A stretch of DNA of 64,000 nucleotides from Bacteroidales bacterium (GCA_021740585.1 JAIOZM010000003.1:31052-95051); one strand, 5' to 3'. Positions 45,532-54,989 are shown, counted from the first letter of the stretch. A program made the numbers and translations. Notes: generated by a model from the sequence alone, not told the origin.

Positions 45532-46338
45532 TTAAAAAGCTTGTTTGTGAATTAAAATGGATTCTAATTCATGATTAATTTTTGGTTTTTCGGTATAAAT
45601 TCCATATATGGCCGATCCACTTCCCGACATAGAGGCATAAATGGCACCTGATTGGTATATGGCAGACTTAATGGACTTCATGGCGGGAAATTGCTCAAAG
45701 ATTTTCCTTTCAAATTCATTGAAAATGGAATGCTTCCAATCAGATATATCATTCCGGATTAACCTTTCAATTGAAGGAGGATTTTGATTTATTGCAATAC
45801 CTGAATAAGCATTTTGGGTTGAAATGCTAAAATCGGGACGGAAAATATATAGGTAGCCGGAAGGTAAGCGAAATTCAATTTCCTCAAGAATTTCACCCCT
45901 GCCGGTGGCAATTTGTGGCGTGTTTTTTATAAAGAAGCTGCAATCGCTTCCTAAGGTTGCAGCAATTTTCTGCATTTCAGAAACATCCATTCCCAGCTTA
46001 AAATAATCATTAAGCATCTTAATCATAAATGAAGCATCTGAAGAACCCCCTCCCAATCCCGATCCGGCCGCTATATTTTTGTGAAGATGAACTTTTAGCT
46101 GAGGAATTTCATATTTTTTTCTGACCAGATTCAAGGCTTTCATTACCAGATTTTCGCCTGGATCTCCGGGAATATTTATTCCGCTTAAAGAGAAGGAATC
46201 CTTTTTAGCTTCCACAAATTCTAGTGCATCGAGTAAACTTGTTGGAAGCATCAGGGTTCTGATATTATGAAATCCATCTTCCCGTTTTTCGGTAATGCTT
46301 AATCCAAGATTAATTTTTGCATTTGGAAAAGTTATCAT
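45532..46338 (-). CDS. ispE: 4-diphosphocytidyl-2-C-methyl-D-erythritol kinase
   Basis: The fourth step of the MEP isoprenoid pathway. A 268-residue GHMP kinase with N-terminal PNAKINLGLSI, the ATP-binding loop GSGLGGGSSDASFM (about 91-104), and a C-terminal SMSGSGSAIYGIY glycine motif. Slightly shorter than E. coli IspE (283). A single gene with its own promoter element at 46361-46368. Confidence 0.95.
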   Translation of the reverse strand: MITFPNAKINLGLSITEKREDGFHNIRTLMLPTSLLDALEFVEAKKDSFSLSGINIPGDPGENLVMKALNLVRKKYEIPQLKVHLHKNIAAGSGLGGGSSDASFMIKMLNDYFKLGMDVSEMQKIAATLGSDCSFFIKNTPQIATGRGEILEEIEFRLPSGYLYIFRPDFSISTQNAYSGIAINQNPPSIERLIRNDISDWKHSIFNEFERKIFEQFPAMKSIKSAIYQSGAIYASMSGSGSAIYGIYTEKPKINHELESILIHKQAF

Positions 46339-46360
46339 CTTAAAATGAATTGTTTAGCCG

Positions 46361-46368
46361 CAAAAATA
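46361..46368 (-). promoter_or_regulatory. -7 promoter element TATTTTTG for ispE
   Basis: Exact TAnnTTTG on the minus strand, 22 bp before the ispE start codon. No clear -33 element. Confidence 0.45.
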
Positions 46369-46539
46369 ACATTAATGTTGAAACCTTTCATGAATCAGAG
46401 CAAGGAATATGGGTTTGATCTATGAAAATACAAGTCGAAATTAAGGAGTTGAAGTTTTAAACAATTGTTAATTACCCTCTTCATTCCTTGTTAAAAAAGA
46501 AATATTATCATATAAGCATTTACCGTTTTTTTAATAGCT

Positions 46540-46547
46540 AACTTTGG
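46540..46547 (+). promoter_or_regulatory. -7 promoter element TAACTTTG for dnaB
   Basis: Exact TAnnTTTG, 18 bp before the dnaB ATG, predicting a leader of about 12 nt. Confidence 0.5.
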
Positions 46548-46565
46548 CGTTTAAATCGTTTAATT

Positions 46566-48074
46566 ATGGCTCAAAAAAAAGCATATCAAACACAAAATAT
46601 TGAAAAGATAAATGCAGATTATGGACGCATCCCACCACAGGCTCTTGAATTGGAGGAGGCTGTTTTGGGAGCTATCATGGTTGAAAGGGATGCCGTAATT
46701 GCTGTGTTGGATATACTTAAGCCTGAAAGTTTTTATAAAGAAGCCCATCAAAAGATTTACAAGACCATCATTAAAATTTCTATGGCTGAAAAGCCGATAG
46801 ATATTCTCACTGTTACAGAACAATTAAGAAAAGAGGGTGAGCTTGAACAGGTCGGGGGAGCAGCCTATGTTACTCAATTAACCAGCAGAGTTGCTTCTGC
46901 AGCGCATCTGGAGTTTCATGCCAGGATCGTTGCTCAAAAGTTTATACAGCGTGAATTAATAAGGGTTAGCTCAGAAATCCAAAGCAGAGCCTACGACGAT
47001 AGCAGAGATGTTGACGAATTATTGGATTATTCCGAACAGCAGCTTTTTGAAATTGCCGAGGGAAATATTAAGAAGGAGATGGCTCAAATTAATACCCTGA
47101 TTAAAGAAGCCATTAGCAGGATAGAAGAAGCTTCAAAGAGAGAAGATGCTTTGAGCGGGGTACCTTCCGGATTTACGAAATTAGACAGGCTAACTTCAGG
47201 TTGGCAACCTTCCGATCTGGTTATTATTGCAGCCAGACCTTCGATGGGTAAAACAGCTTTTGTGTTGTCGATGGCCAGAAATATGGCAGTTGAGCATAAT
47301 CAGGCTGTAGCTATTTTTTCGCTTGAAATGGCTTCAATACAATTGGTTAACAGACTAATTGTTGCTGAAACTTTATTGCCCTCAGATCGAATACGTAATG
47401 GCAGGCTTGAACGATGGGAATGGGAACAACTCGATTATAAAATTAAGAGTCTGGTGGAAGCACCAATTTTTATTGATGATACTCCGGCTATTTCCATTTT
47501 TGAATTAAGGGCGAAATGCCGAAGGTTGAAAAATCTCCATGATGTAAAGATTATTATAATCGACTATTTACAGCTTATGTCTGGTCCACCCGAACTAAAA
47601 GCCAGTCGTGAGCAGGAAGTTTCTTCTATTTCCAGATCTTTGAAAGGCATTGCAAAAGAATTGGACGTGCCGGTTATAGCTCTTTCTCAGTTAAACCGAT
47701 CGGTTGAAATGAGATCGGGTTCCAAACGGCCACAACTTTCCGACCTTAGAGAATCGGGTGCCATTGAGCAGGATGCTGACCTCGTCCTTTTCATTCACCG
47801 TCCTGAAAAATACGGAATCCTGGAGGATGATGATGGAAATTCCTTGAGAGGAATTGCCGAAATCATTGTTGCCAAGCATAGAAATGGAGCCATTGATGAT
47901 ATAAGTCTTAAGTTTAAAGAAGAGTTCGCCAAGTTTACCGATATCGAGGAAGTAGAACCTATTTTTGATGATGATTCCAATTCTCTTACCATTGGATCAA
48001 AAATGAATGTTGAAGAGGGTGTTGAAAACACTGATTTATTGTCGAATACCGGTTTTGAGGAGAATCCGTTTTAA
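46566..48074 (+). CDS. dnaB: Replicative DNA helicase
   Basis: The hexameric replication fork helicase, 502 residues. The N-terminal DnaB domain begins PPQALELEEAVLGAIM; a linker leads to the RecA-like domain with Walker A ARPSMGKTAF (about 223-232), Walker B-like VKIIIIDYLQLM, LSQLNRSVEMR and the DLRESGAIEQDAD motif. The C-terminus carries an acidic tail. It is a single gene. No intein is present, unlike some DnaB proteins. Confidence 0.97.
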   Translation: MAQKKAYQTQNIEKINADYGRIPPQALELEEAVLGAIMVERDAVIAVLDILKPESFYKEAHQKIYKTIIKISMAEKPIDILTVTEQLRKEGELEQVGGAAYVTQLTSRVASAAHLEFHARIVAQKFIQRELIRVSSEIQSRAYDDSRDVDELLDYSEQQLFEIAEGNIKKEMAQINTLIKEAISRIEEASKREDALSGVPSGFTKLDRLTSGWQPSDLVIIAARPSMGKTAFVLSMARNMAVEHNQAVAIFSLEMASIQLVNRLIVAETLLPSDRIRNGRLERWEWEQLDYKIKSLVEAPIFIDDTPAISIFELRAKCRRLKNLHDVKIIIIDYLQLMSGPPELKASREQEVSSISRSLKGIAKELDVPVIALSQLNRSVEMRSGSKRPQLSDLRESGAIEQDADLVLFIHRPEKYGILEDDDGNSLRGIAEIIVAKHRNGAIDDISLKFKEEFAKFTDIEEVEPIFDDDSNSLTIGSKMNVEEGVENTDLLSNTGFEENPF

Positions 48075-48084
48075 CTCATTGGAT

Positions 48085-48777
48085 TTATAGAATTTCTTTT
48101 ATTTCAATCAAATCTTTTATCACATATTTAGGAGAGGAGATGACTTCTTCATTATTTGGATTGAAAAATATTCCATCCATACCAAATTTTTGAGCTCCAA
48201 TAATATCAACAGCCTGATCGTCGCCAATCATTATGCAGTCTTCTTTTTTTGCATTGATATAGCTCACCGCCCATTGGAAAATCTTTATATGAGGCTTATT
48301 GTAACCAATGGTTTCAGAAGTAAAAACATGATTAAAATAAGGATCTAATTTGCAATTATTCATTTTTCTGAACTGGGTCTCTCTAAAACCATTGGTCAAA
48401 ATATATAAAGGGTATTTGGGTTTAAGGTAGTCCAGAATTTCGTAAGTGTTAGGAAAAACCCTGTTTTTTATGACACTTAAATCAAGATAATCTGCTCCAA
48501 TTTTTTTTGCCAAATCCTTATCGCGAATTCCTTTCTCTCTCAGGGTAAGGTCAAAACGTTTAAATCTCAGAATTTCCTTTTTAATGTTCCCCTCCCTGTA
48601 TCTGGCCCAGAGTCGATCGTTATGTTTATGGTAAAGTTGTATGAATTCTTCATTATTTTTAAAATGCGCATCAAGTTTATGGCTTATAAAAATATCAGAT
48701 AATGCATCAAAGGAATTCATATCAAAATCCCATAGAGTTCTGTCCAGATCAAAGAAAATATGCTTGTATTTTTTCAT
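48085..48777 (-). CDS. HAD-superfamily phosphatase (YjjG-like 5'-nucleotidase)
   Basis: A 230-residue haloacid-dehalogenase-fold hydrolase. Motif I is FFDLDRTLWDFD with nucleophile Asp10 and acid Asp12; motif II is LTNGF; the motif III lysine lies in NKPHIKIF; motif IV is MIGDD. The helical cap and overall length fit the YjjG/non-canonical pyrimidine nucleotidase group, which clears damaged nucleotides. It converges with dnaB and has no operon partner. Confidence 0.85.
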   Translation of the reverse strand: MKKYKHIFFDLDRTLWDFDMNSFDALSDIFISHKLDAHFKNNEEFIQLYHKHNDRLWARYREGNIKKEILRFKRFDLTLREKGIRDKDLAKKIGADYLDLSVIKNRVFPNTYEILDYLKPKYPLYILTNGFRETQFRKMNNCKLDPYFNHVFTSETIGYNKPHIKIFQWAVSYINAKKEDCIMIGDDQAVDIIGAQKFGMDGIFFNPNNEEVISSPKYVIKDLIEIKEIL

Positions 48778-48851
48778 GGCTGAAAATATTCAAATTATGG
48801 TACTAAACAAAAAATATTGCCGGCTTAATAGTTTTAGGGGTATAAAAAATA

Positions 48852-48877
48852 AAAAAGGATCGGTTAGGATCCTTTTT
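48852..48877. terminator. Rho-independent terminator
   Basis: A 10-bp stem AAAAAGGATC/GATCCTTTTT with a 6-base loop (GGTTAG). A/T runs on both sides make it bidirectional. It lies downstream of the exported repeat protein gene on the minus strand, about 105 bp after its stop. Confidence 0.8.
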
Positions 48878-48981
48878 GCACATGAAGCAACAAAATGTGA
48901 AATGAAATACTTTTTTAATTTTTGGAGGTAAGTAAATACAATTATTAAATTGTGTTTTTATCAGGTTTTTAGGAGAAAATT

Positions 48982-49413
48982 TCAAAGAATCCAATTCCGA
49001 GGACAGCACATCCATTTTTCAAGCTTCAATACATCTTCTTTAAAATTATCGTTTTTCAGATAATTCCAATCCGATTCATTCATCCAATCATCCAATTCAA
49101 GCTTTGGCTCCTTATATTCACTCTCTTCTTTACTTTCTGAAATGGAATTGTAATCATACTTATCCGCAAACTTCTTTAAATCAATCATCCAATCTTCCAA
49201 ACTCATCTGTTCTTCAATAAATACATCTGTTTTAAATGTAGAGGTTAATTCTGACATTATTTCATTAGAACTTCTAATAAAATTATCAGATACGGTGCGC
49301 GCCCCTAAATTATTAAATGATTTCTGAGCAAAAATTCCGGGGCAAAATAGAATGGCAGCAATAAGTAGTGCAATTCTAAAACTGGGCTTGCTTTGATTCA
49401 CTGTTGTTTTCAT
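48982..49413 (-). CDS. Exported hypothetical protein with L-(E/D)-x-W-M repeats
   Basis: Not assigned to a known family. A 143-residue protein with a signal peptide (about 1-30, ending GIFAQ) and no lipobox, so probably periplasmic or secreted. The mature part is acidic and contains three related motifs: SLEDWM (residues 71-76), ELDDWM (106-111) and KLEKWM (130-135), each followed by a charged or aromatic segment. The protein ends soon after a CysCys pair (CCPRNWIL). It is a single gene with a terminator downstream. The motif spacing (35 and 24 residues) suggests a degenerate repeat peptide rather than an enzyme. Confidence 0.7.
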   Translation of the reverse strand: MKTTVNQSKPSFRIALLIAAILFCPGIFAQKSFNNLGARTVSDNFIRSSNEIMSELTSTFKTDVFIEEQMSLEDWMIDLKKFADKYDYNSISESKEESEYKEPKLELDDWMNESDWNYLKNDNFKEDVLKLEKWMCCPRNWIL

Positions 49414-49734
49414 GGCTTTTTATTTTGTTGGCAATTTTAGTAATGCACTACTTATGCCAAAGAATATAAAAACCTGAAAAACAGATATATACAGCAGTAT
49501 TGACCATTTTATAATAAAGGTTAATTCTGAACGGTTCCGTAACAATGCGTGTGCGAAAACGAACATTAAAAGACAAATGGGTATTTATTTATGAATATTG
49601 AGCTAGTGATTTAAGGCTTCAATTACGATCAGTTATAAGAAGGAAAATCCAATTTATTGGCAGTAAATCAGTCTTATAGAAAGGTGTATTCTTTTCAGGT
49701 TGTGGTAAAATAAAAACCTTTGTATATTCAAAAC
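49414..49734. other. Intergenic region without recognised features
   Basis: 321 bp between the exported repeat-protein gene and the end of rsmI, both on the minus strand. It should hold the promoter of the exported protein, but no good TAnnTTTG element is found near it. No ORF, hairpin or repeat stands out. Confidence 0.4.
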
Positions 49735-50403
49735 CTACCTTCCTGAAAGTACAATTACGATTTCTCCTTTTATATTTTTTTCCTGAAAATGAAGGATCAC
49801 TTCCTCCAGACTTCCTCTGACGTTTTCCTCATGAATTTTTGATATCTCCCTCGAAACTGATACAATTCTTTCTGGTCCGAAAATGTCACGAAATTGAATG
49901 AGTGTTTTTAATAGTCTGTAGGGCGATTCATAAAAAATCATGGTGCGCTCCTCTTCAAGAAAACTTTCGAGTCTTGTTTTTCTGCCCTTTTTCTGTGGAA
50001 GAAATCCTTCGAAAACGAACCGGTCTGATGGCAATCCGGAATTAATTAAAGCAGGAACAAAGGCGGTTGGACCGGGCAGGGTTTCAACCTCGATTTCGGC
50101 TTTCAGGCATTCTCTGACCAGTAAAAACCCCGGGTCTGAAATTCCGGGTGTTCCGGCATCACTAACCAGGGCAATTTTCTTACCGGCCAGCAGGTCATCA
50201 ATAATTTTTTCGCTCGTTTTATGTTCATTAAATTTATGGTGGGAACGTAAACTTGCCTGAATCTCATAATGCCTTAAAAGGAAACCTGTTTTACGGGTAT
50301 CTTCTGCAAGTATATAATCAACTTCTGTCAGGATTTCCAGTGCTCTGAAGCTAATATCTTTTAAATTCCCAATTGGAGTGGGAACAATAAATAACTTACT
50401 CAT
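49735..50403 (-). CDS. rsmI: 16S rRNA (cytidine(1402)-2'-O)-methyltransferase
   Basis: A 222-residue tetrapyrrole-methylase-fold enzyme methylating the ribose of C1402. Signatures: LFIVPTPIGNLKDISFRAL at the N-terminus, LAEDTRKT, LVSDAGTPGISDPG, and LPGPTAFVPALINSGLP. It ends after IVIVLSGR and lacks the C-terminal extension of the 286-residue E. coli enzyme. It overlaps the upstream hypothetical gene by 8 bp, so the two form an operon. Confidence 0.95.
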   Translation of the reverse strand: MSKLFIVPTPIGNLKDISFRALEILTEVDYILAEDTRKTGFLLRHYEIQASLRSHHKFNEHKTSEKIIDDLLAGKKIALVSDAGTPGISDPGFLLVRECLKAEIEVETLPGPTAFVPALINSGLPSDRFVFEGFLPQKKGRKTRLESFLEEERTMIFYESPYRLLKTLIQFRDIFGPERIVSVSREISKIHEENVRGSLEEVILHFQEKNIKGEIVIVLSGR

Positions 50404-51121
50404 TATTTGAACTAATAAATTTTCTCCTTACGAGGTTCAATAGGTTTTGAACAGACTCATCATTCATATCCCATGAAAAATGATTGGAAATATAATTGTA
50501 GGCTTCATTAAAATTGGCCGCCTTATCAAGTATGTCCACCGCTTTCTTAAAATCATCTGCTTTGCCATGGAACAATTCCCTTGCAAAATAGAATTTATCG
50601 TTTATACCAATACTACCGGCAATACTTTCAATTGGTCCCGATTGCATTTTCCTTGAAAGTATTTCAGATTGAGGTCCAATTTTCTCATTGAGATATTCAC
50701 CGCTTTTTTCAAATTTATCTGATACTATTTTAACTTTTTGGTTTTGTTTATTTTGAATATCAGACTGATCTTCAGATGTATGTATTTCCAATGGTTCAGG
50801 TTCTGTCTCAATCGGACTCTGCTCAGGATGATCGGTAAAAATTTCCTTTTCTACTTCTTTTTCTAAAACGGCTGAGGGTTTTACTTCATTTTTAACTTCT
50901 TCAGTTTCCGGGCTTTCTTCCACCTCTTTCTCAAGCCTGACTTCATTTTTATTCTCGTGACTTTTGATCATCAAAATTAAATCATATACATTTCTAAGCT
51001 TTGAAAGCATAAGGTCGAGCTCAATTGCCGATAAGTTTGAAGAATTTTGAAAATTACTTACTAAGTTTTCTATATCTTGTATATCTTTAGTAATTAATTC
51101 AAACGTATTTTTAAATCCCAT
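50396..51121 (-). CDS. Hypothetical protein with conserved C-terminal helical region
   Basis: A 241-residue cytoplasmic protein with no recognised function. The N-terminal ~70 residues are helical, the middle (about 70-160) is a low-complexity Glu/Lys/Pro/Gln-rich linker, and the C-terminal ~75 residues (from SIGINDKFYFARELF) form a compact helical block that I recall from other Bacteroidota hypothetical proteins. The start at 51121 (MGFKN) is chosen over an upstream in-frame start at 51214 that would overlap the divergent tdk gene. It is co-transcribed with rsmI (8-bp overlap); its role is unknown. Confidence 0.7.
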   Translation of the reverse strand: MGFKNTFELITKDIQDIENLVSNFQNSSNLSAIELDLMLSKLRNVYDLILMIKSHENKNEVRLEKEVEESPETEEVKNEVKPSAVLEKEVEKEIFTDHPEQSPIETEPEPLEIHTSEDQSDIQNKQNQKVKIVSDKFEKSGEYLNEKIGPQSEILSRKMQSGPIESIAGSIGINDKFYFARELFHGKADDFKKAVDILDKAANFNEAYNYISNHFSWDMNDESVQNLLNLVRRKFISSNNE

Positions 51122-51160
51122 AATTAATTGTGTATTAGTATCTTTCTTAAACTTAATATG

Positions 51161-51168
51161 CAAAAATA
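51161..51168 (-). promoter_or_regulatory. -7 promoter element TATTTTTG for the hypothetical-rsmI operon
   Basis: Exact TAnnTTTG on the minus strand, 39 bp before the ATG at 51121. It supports the downstream start for that gene. Confidence 0.45.
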
Positions 51169-51195
51169 ACGATATTATTAAGAATATCTTGTTCA

Positions 51196-51780
51196 ATGTT
51201 TCTAGAAAATTCAATAAATAGAGAAAATAACAGGGGTTGGATCGAAGTAATTTGCGGTTCTATGTTTTCAGGCAAAACAGAAGAGCTCATCCGTCGACTA
51301 AAAAGAGCAAAGATTGCCAGGCAAAAGGTTGAGATCTTTAAACCTCACATTGATGTTCGCTATTCCGATGTTGAAGTTGTTTCCCACGATGAGAATTCAA
51401 TTTTATCTACCCCGGTGTCAACAGCAGCAAATATTCTTTTGCTTTGTACCGATGTTGAGGTAGTTGGTATTGATGAGGCCCAATTCTTTGATAATGGCTT
51501 AATAGAAGTCTGCAATATTTTAGCCAATCGTGGTATCAGAGTTCTGGTGGCAGGTTTGGATATCGACTATTTGGGAAGACCATTTGGTCCTATTCCCGGT
51601 CTTATGGCTACCGCTGAGTATGTTACAAAGGTTCATGCTATTTGTGTAAAATGCGGTAATCTTGCCCATCATTCTCATCGGTTTGGAGAGGGTAGTAAGT
51701 TGGTTCAACTGGGGGAAACAGATAGCTATGAACCTCTTTGCAGAAAATGTTTTAATCGTGAAATGGAAAAGCAGAAATAA
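51196..51780 (+). CDS. tdk: Thymidine kinase
   Basis: A 194-residue type II thymidine kinase of nucleotide salvage. Walker A is GSMFSGKT (about 21-28); the DEAQFF motif and the lasso-domain zinc ligands CVKCG and CRKCF are intact. The first 13 residues before GWIEVICG are slightly long but the ATG gives the only open start nearby. Divergent from the hypothetical-rsmI operon with a 74-bp shared control region. Confidence 0.95.
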   Translation: MFLENSINRENNRGWIEVICGSMFSGKTEELIRRLKRAKIARQKVEIFKPHIDVRYSDVEVVSHDENSILSTPVSTAANILLLCTDVEVVGIDEAQFFDNGLIEVCNILANRGIRVLVAGLDIDYLGRPFGPIPGLMATAEYVTKVHAICVKCGNLAHHSHRFGEGSKLVQLGETDSYEPLCRKCFNREMEKQK

Positions 51781-52089
51781 AACAATTCAATGAATTAAAA
51801 AATGTGTAATAGATTTTACGGTGGGTTATACAAATTTAAAACAATGGAAGCCGGGTATCGAAAGTGAGAAGTTTATCATTTATGCCATGCCTGGCAATAT
51901 AACAAGAAATGCATATTTATAAATGATAATGCCCAAACTTACAGCTTTAGAATTGCAAATGGGAGGTGAAGTAGTTATTTTTAGAACCGGATACTTCAGG
52001 AGTAAAAGGGTCAATGATACATAATTTTTAAGTTACGAAGTTAATACAAATATTTCTCAAGGTTTTAAGAGAGTTTATTTTCAGAAAAA
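51781..52089. other. Intergenic region, possibly a decayed gene
   Basis: 309 bp between tdk and the fused glycosyltransferase. Two plus-strand frames of about 33 codons each (starting near 51820 and 51924) read like ordinary protein but have no recognised family and no start context. A decayed gene is possible; nothing firm is present. Confidence 0.3.
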
Positions 52090-53961
52090 ATGCCAAAAAT
52101 ATCAGCAGTAATTATAACCTATAACGAAGAACGGAACATTGGGAAATGTTTGGAGTCAATACAAGGCTTAGTAGATGACATAGTTGTGGTTGACTCATAT
52201 TCAACAGATAATACAGAAGAAATTGTAAAATCCTTTGGGGCACGTTTCATACAGCATCCTTTTGAAGGACATATAGAACAAAAAAACTGGGCAATAACCC
52301 AGGCAAAATATCCCCATATTTTATCTCTGGATGCCGATGAAGTGCCTTCTGACAGACTGAAGGACTCAATTAAACGCAGTAAAGAAAACTGGACTCACGA
52401 TGGTTATTATTTTAACAGACTAACCAATTACTGTGGCAAATGGATACGACATACCAGTTGGTATCCTGCCAGAAAACTCAGGCTTTGGGATTCAAGGAAA
52501 GGCGAGTGGGGAGGGATTAATCCTCATGATAAATTTATTATGAAGAGATCCTCTACCAAAAAGTTTTTGAGGGGAGACTTATACCACTATTCATATTATA
52601 GCATCAATGAACATGTTCAGCAAATAAATAAATTTTCAACTATAGTTGCTCAGGCATATTTTAAGGCCAACATCAGAGCCAACTTTATAAATATTGCCAT
52701 TCATCCTGTCTGGAGATTATTCAGAGATTATATCATTAAATTGGGATTTCTCGATGGCTTTTACGGACTTATCATTAGCGTAAACGCTTCTCATGAAACT
52801 TTTTTGAAATATGTAAAGCTCAGAGATTTATATAGAGAGAAGAGGAGAAAGGAGCAAAATGTTATTTGTTTTTTTAATTCTGTAAAGACATGGGGAGGTG
52901 GAGAAAAGTGGCATTTTGAAATGGCGAATCGGCTGCACCTGAAAGGTAAATCAGTAAGAATTTTTACGAATCATAAGAGTGAATTAAAAACCCGCACCAA
53001 TGAATCTGCAATCCCGATATCTTCTATAAGAATAAATAATCTCAGTTTTTTAAATCCTTACAAGATCATTAAACTTGCCATCATATTCCGTAAGCTTAAA
53101 GTGAGGGTAATTATTATGAATTTATCGGCCGATTTAAAGGTTGCAGGAATAGCTGCAAAACTGGCAGGAATCCCTCATATTATTTACAGGCGAGGAAGTG
53201 CAATTCCAATCCGGAATTCTATTCTGAACAGATTTCTTTTCAGGAAAGTTGTTCATCAGGTTATTGCTAACTCGAATGAAACACAAAGAACAATTCTATC
53301 AAGAAATCCTAAAATGATTAATCTAAGTAAGATTCAAATTATTTATAATGGGATAAACTTACCTCGTTTTGATGAAGCAGAGCTTACTTTCAGATATAAG
53401 CCTAAAGCTAATCAGGTTGTTATTGGAAATGCTGGTCGGCTGGTTAAACAAAAAGGTCAGAAATACCTAATAGATCTTGCTTTAAACCTGAAGAAAAGGA
53501 AAATTGATTTTAAGATTCTTATTGCCGGTGAAGGTAAAATGGAAAACGAATTGAGATCTTTAATCTCTAAAAATGGTTTGGTAAGAAATTTCGAATTTTC
53601 AGGTTTTGTAGAAGACATGAAGGGATTTATGCAATCTATTGATATATTTGTACTTACATCAATATGGGAAGGCTTTGGGTATGTTCTCGTTGAAGCGATG
53701 GCTTGTAATAAACCGGTGGTTGCATTTGAAATAAGCAGTAATCCCGAAATAATTGAGGATACAAAAACAGGGTATTTGGTTCCGGCTTTCGATATGGAAG
53801 CTATGACAGATAAGGTAGTTCAGCTTATAAAAGATAAGAAACTGAGGGAAGAATTGGGAAAAAGGGGTAGAGAGAGAGTCGAGAATATGTTCAGCATTGA
53901 TAAGACTCAGGAAAACCTGGAGAATTTATTAATGGATTATTCAGAGATACCATACGACTAG
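52090..53961 (+). CDS. Fused GT2-GT4 glycosyltransferase
   Basis: A 623-residue two-domain enzyme. Residues 1-250 are a family 2 glycosyltransferase of the WaaE/KdtX lipopolysaccharide-core type (ISAVIITYNEERNIGKCLES, VDSYSTDNT, LSLDADEVPSD, and RKLRLWDSRKGEW). Residues 258-620 are a GT-B family 4 enzyme (NSVKTWGGGEKWHFEMA, VIGNAGRLVKQKGQKYLIDLA, and the EX7E-type WEGFGYVLVEAM near 526-537). In most bacteria these are separate proteins. The context of a second GT4, a lipid A-type acyltransferase and a GT39 enzyme suggests lipopolysaccharide core or lipid A decoration. Its TAG stop overlaps that of the next convergent gene by 4 bp. Confidence 0.88.
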   Translation: MPKISAVIITYNEERNIGKCLESIQGLVDDIVVVDSYSTDNTEEIVKSFGARFIQHPFEGHIEQKNWAITQAKYPHILSLDADEVPSDRLKDSIKRSKENWTHDGYYFNRLTNYCGKWIRHTSWYPARKLRLWDSRKGEWGGINPHDKFIMKRSSTKKFLRGDLYHYSYYSINEHVQQINKFSTIVAQAYFKANIRANFINIAIHPVWRLFRDYIIKLGFLDGFYGLIISVNASHETFLKYVKLRDLYREKRRKEQNVICFFNSVKTWGGGEKWHFEMANRLHLKGKSVRIFTNHKSELKTRTNESAIPISSIRINNLSFLNPYKIIKLAIIFRKLKVRVIIMNLSADLKVAGIAAKLAGIPHIIYRRGSAIPIRNSILNRFLFRKVVHQVIANSNETQRTILSRNPKMINLSKIQIIYNGINLPRFDEAELTFRYKPKANQVVIGNAGRLVKQKGQKYLIDLALNLKKRKIDFKILIAGEGKMENELRSLISKNGLVRNFEFSGFVEDMKGFMQSIDIFVLTSIWEGFGYVLVEAMACNKPVVAFEISSNPEIIEDTKTGYLVPAFDMEAMTDKVVQLIKDKKLREELGKRGRERVENMFSIDKTQENLENLLMDYSEIPYD

Positions 53962-54989
53962 GCTTCCATGAAATCCAGGATGTTCTCTGCGATTTTTAAT
54001 TGATTAAAATCACGCCTAATTAAATCATAAGCATTCTTTGCTATTCTTGCTCTTTCTGAATCCTCTGTTAATAATCTGATCGCCGATGCAAGTCCGGCAG
54101 GACTGGGCTCACACAAGCTAATATTTATATTGTGTTTAAAAATCTCGGTTATCGCCTCACTAGTTCTACTAATTATGGCCTTTTTACATGCGGCATAATG
54201 AAAAAGCTTATTGGGTACCACCATTTTAGCTTTGATACTTTCACCAAATATCCCTAAACAAATATCGAAATTATTAATTTCAAGGTTAAGTTCTGAATAA
54301 GGCTTCCAGCCTTCAAATACAATATTATTAAGCGATTTGCTTTCCGCCATTTTTTTCATAGTATCGAATAGAATACCATTGCCAATGAGTTTAAAAACAA
54401 TATTTTTCTCTTCTTTCAGTATTTCTGCGGCATTAATGATTATATCAATTCCGTGAAGGGGGATAAATGAGCCGTAAAATCCTACAATTATCTTATTGTC
54501 TTCCTTAGCTTTTGCTTTAATTGGAAAAAAATCTTCTGTAATTACACCTATGGGAATTACACGAATTTTATCTGCCTTAACGCTAAACTTCTCCATAAAA
54601 TATTTTTTATGCGACTCAGTATCAGCCAGAATTAAATCGGCTCTCTTAAGGGCCCGGCTGTCTTTGAGATAGTTTTTGTAGGCGCGGGGAGAATATTTCC
54701 ATACCGATTTATAATCAAAAACCTTTGATAGATACCTTGAAATGAGTGGGTCGAAAATTATGGGTTTGTTGCTAATTCTCTTGACAAAGGGTAGATCGGT
54801 ATGGGTGAAGCTTGGCATAAATACCCAGTCAGCATCATCTATGGCTTCTTTTAATTTATGTATTTCCGGTTTTTTCTTTTTTGGGAAAGGGAAAAGTCTG
54901 ATATCTGCCCCCAATAATTCTAAACCATTTATTATGACTTTTGTGCGGTTGTATTCGGGATCAAAATAACCGGTGAATAAAATTTTCAT
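53958..54989 (-). CDS. GT4-like glycosyltransferase
   Basis: A 343-residue GT-B glycosyltransferase. The N-terminal MKILFTGYFDPEYNRTKVII domain and the C-terminal domain with VGFYGSFIPLHGIDIIINA, VFEGWKPY and GESIKAKMVVPNKLFHYAAC fit family 4. The start at 54989 overlaps the upstream acyltransferase stop by 4 bp (ATGA), so translation is coupled; an in-frame extension to 55043 would run back into that gene. Together with the acyltransferase it points to glycosylation of an acylated lipid carrier such as lipid A; the exact acceptor is not shown. Confidence 0.85.
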   Translation of the reverse strand: MKILFTGYFDPEYNRTKVIINGLELLGADIRLFPFPKKKKPEIHKLKEAIDDADWVFMPSFTHTDLPFVKRISNKPIIFDPLISRYLSKVFDYKSVWKYSPRAYKNYLKDSRALKRADLILADTESHKKYFMEKFSVKADKIRVIPIGVITEDFFPIKAKAKEDNKIIVGFYGSFIPLHGIDIIINAAEILKEEKNIVFKLIGNGILFDTMKKMAESKSLNNIVFEGWKPYSELNLEINNFDICLGIFGESIKAKMVVPNKLFHYAACKKAIISRTSEAITEIFKHNINISLCEPSPAGLASAIRLLTEDSERARIAKNAYDLIRRDFNQLKIAENILDFMEA

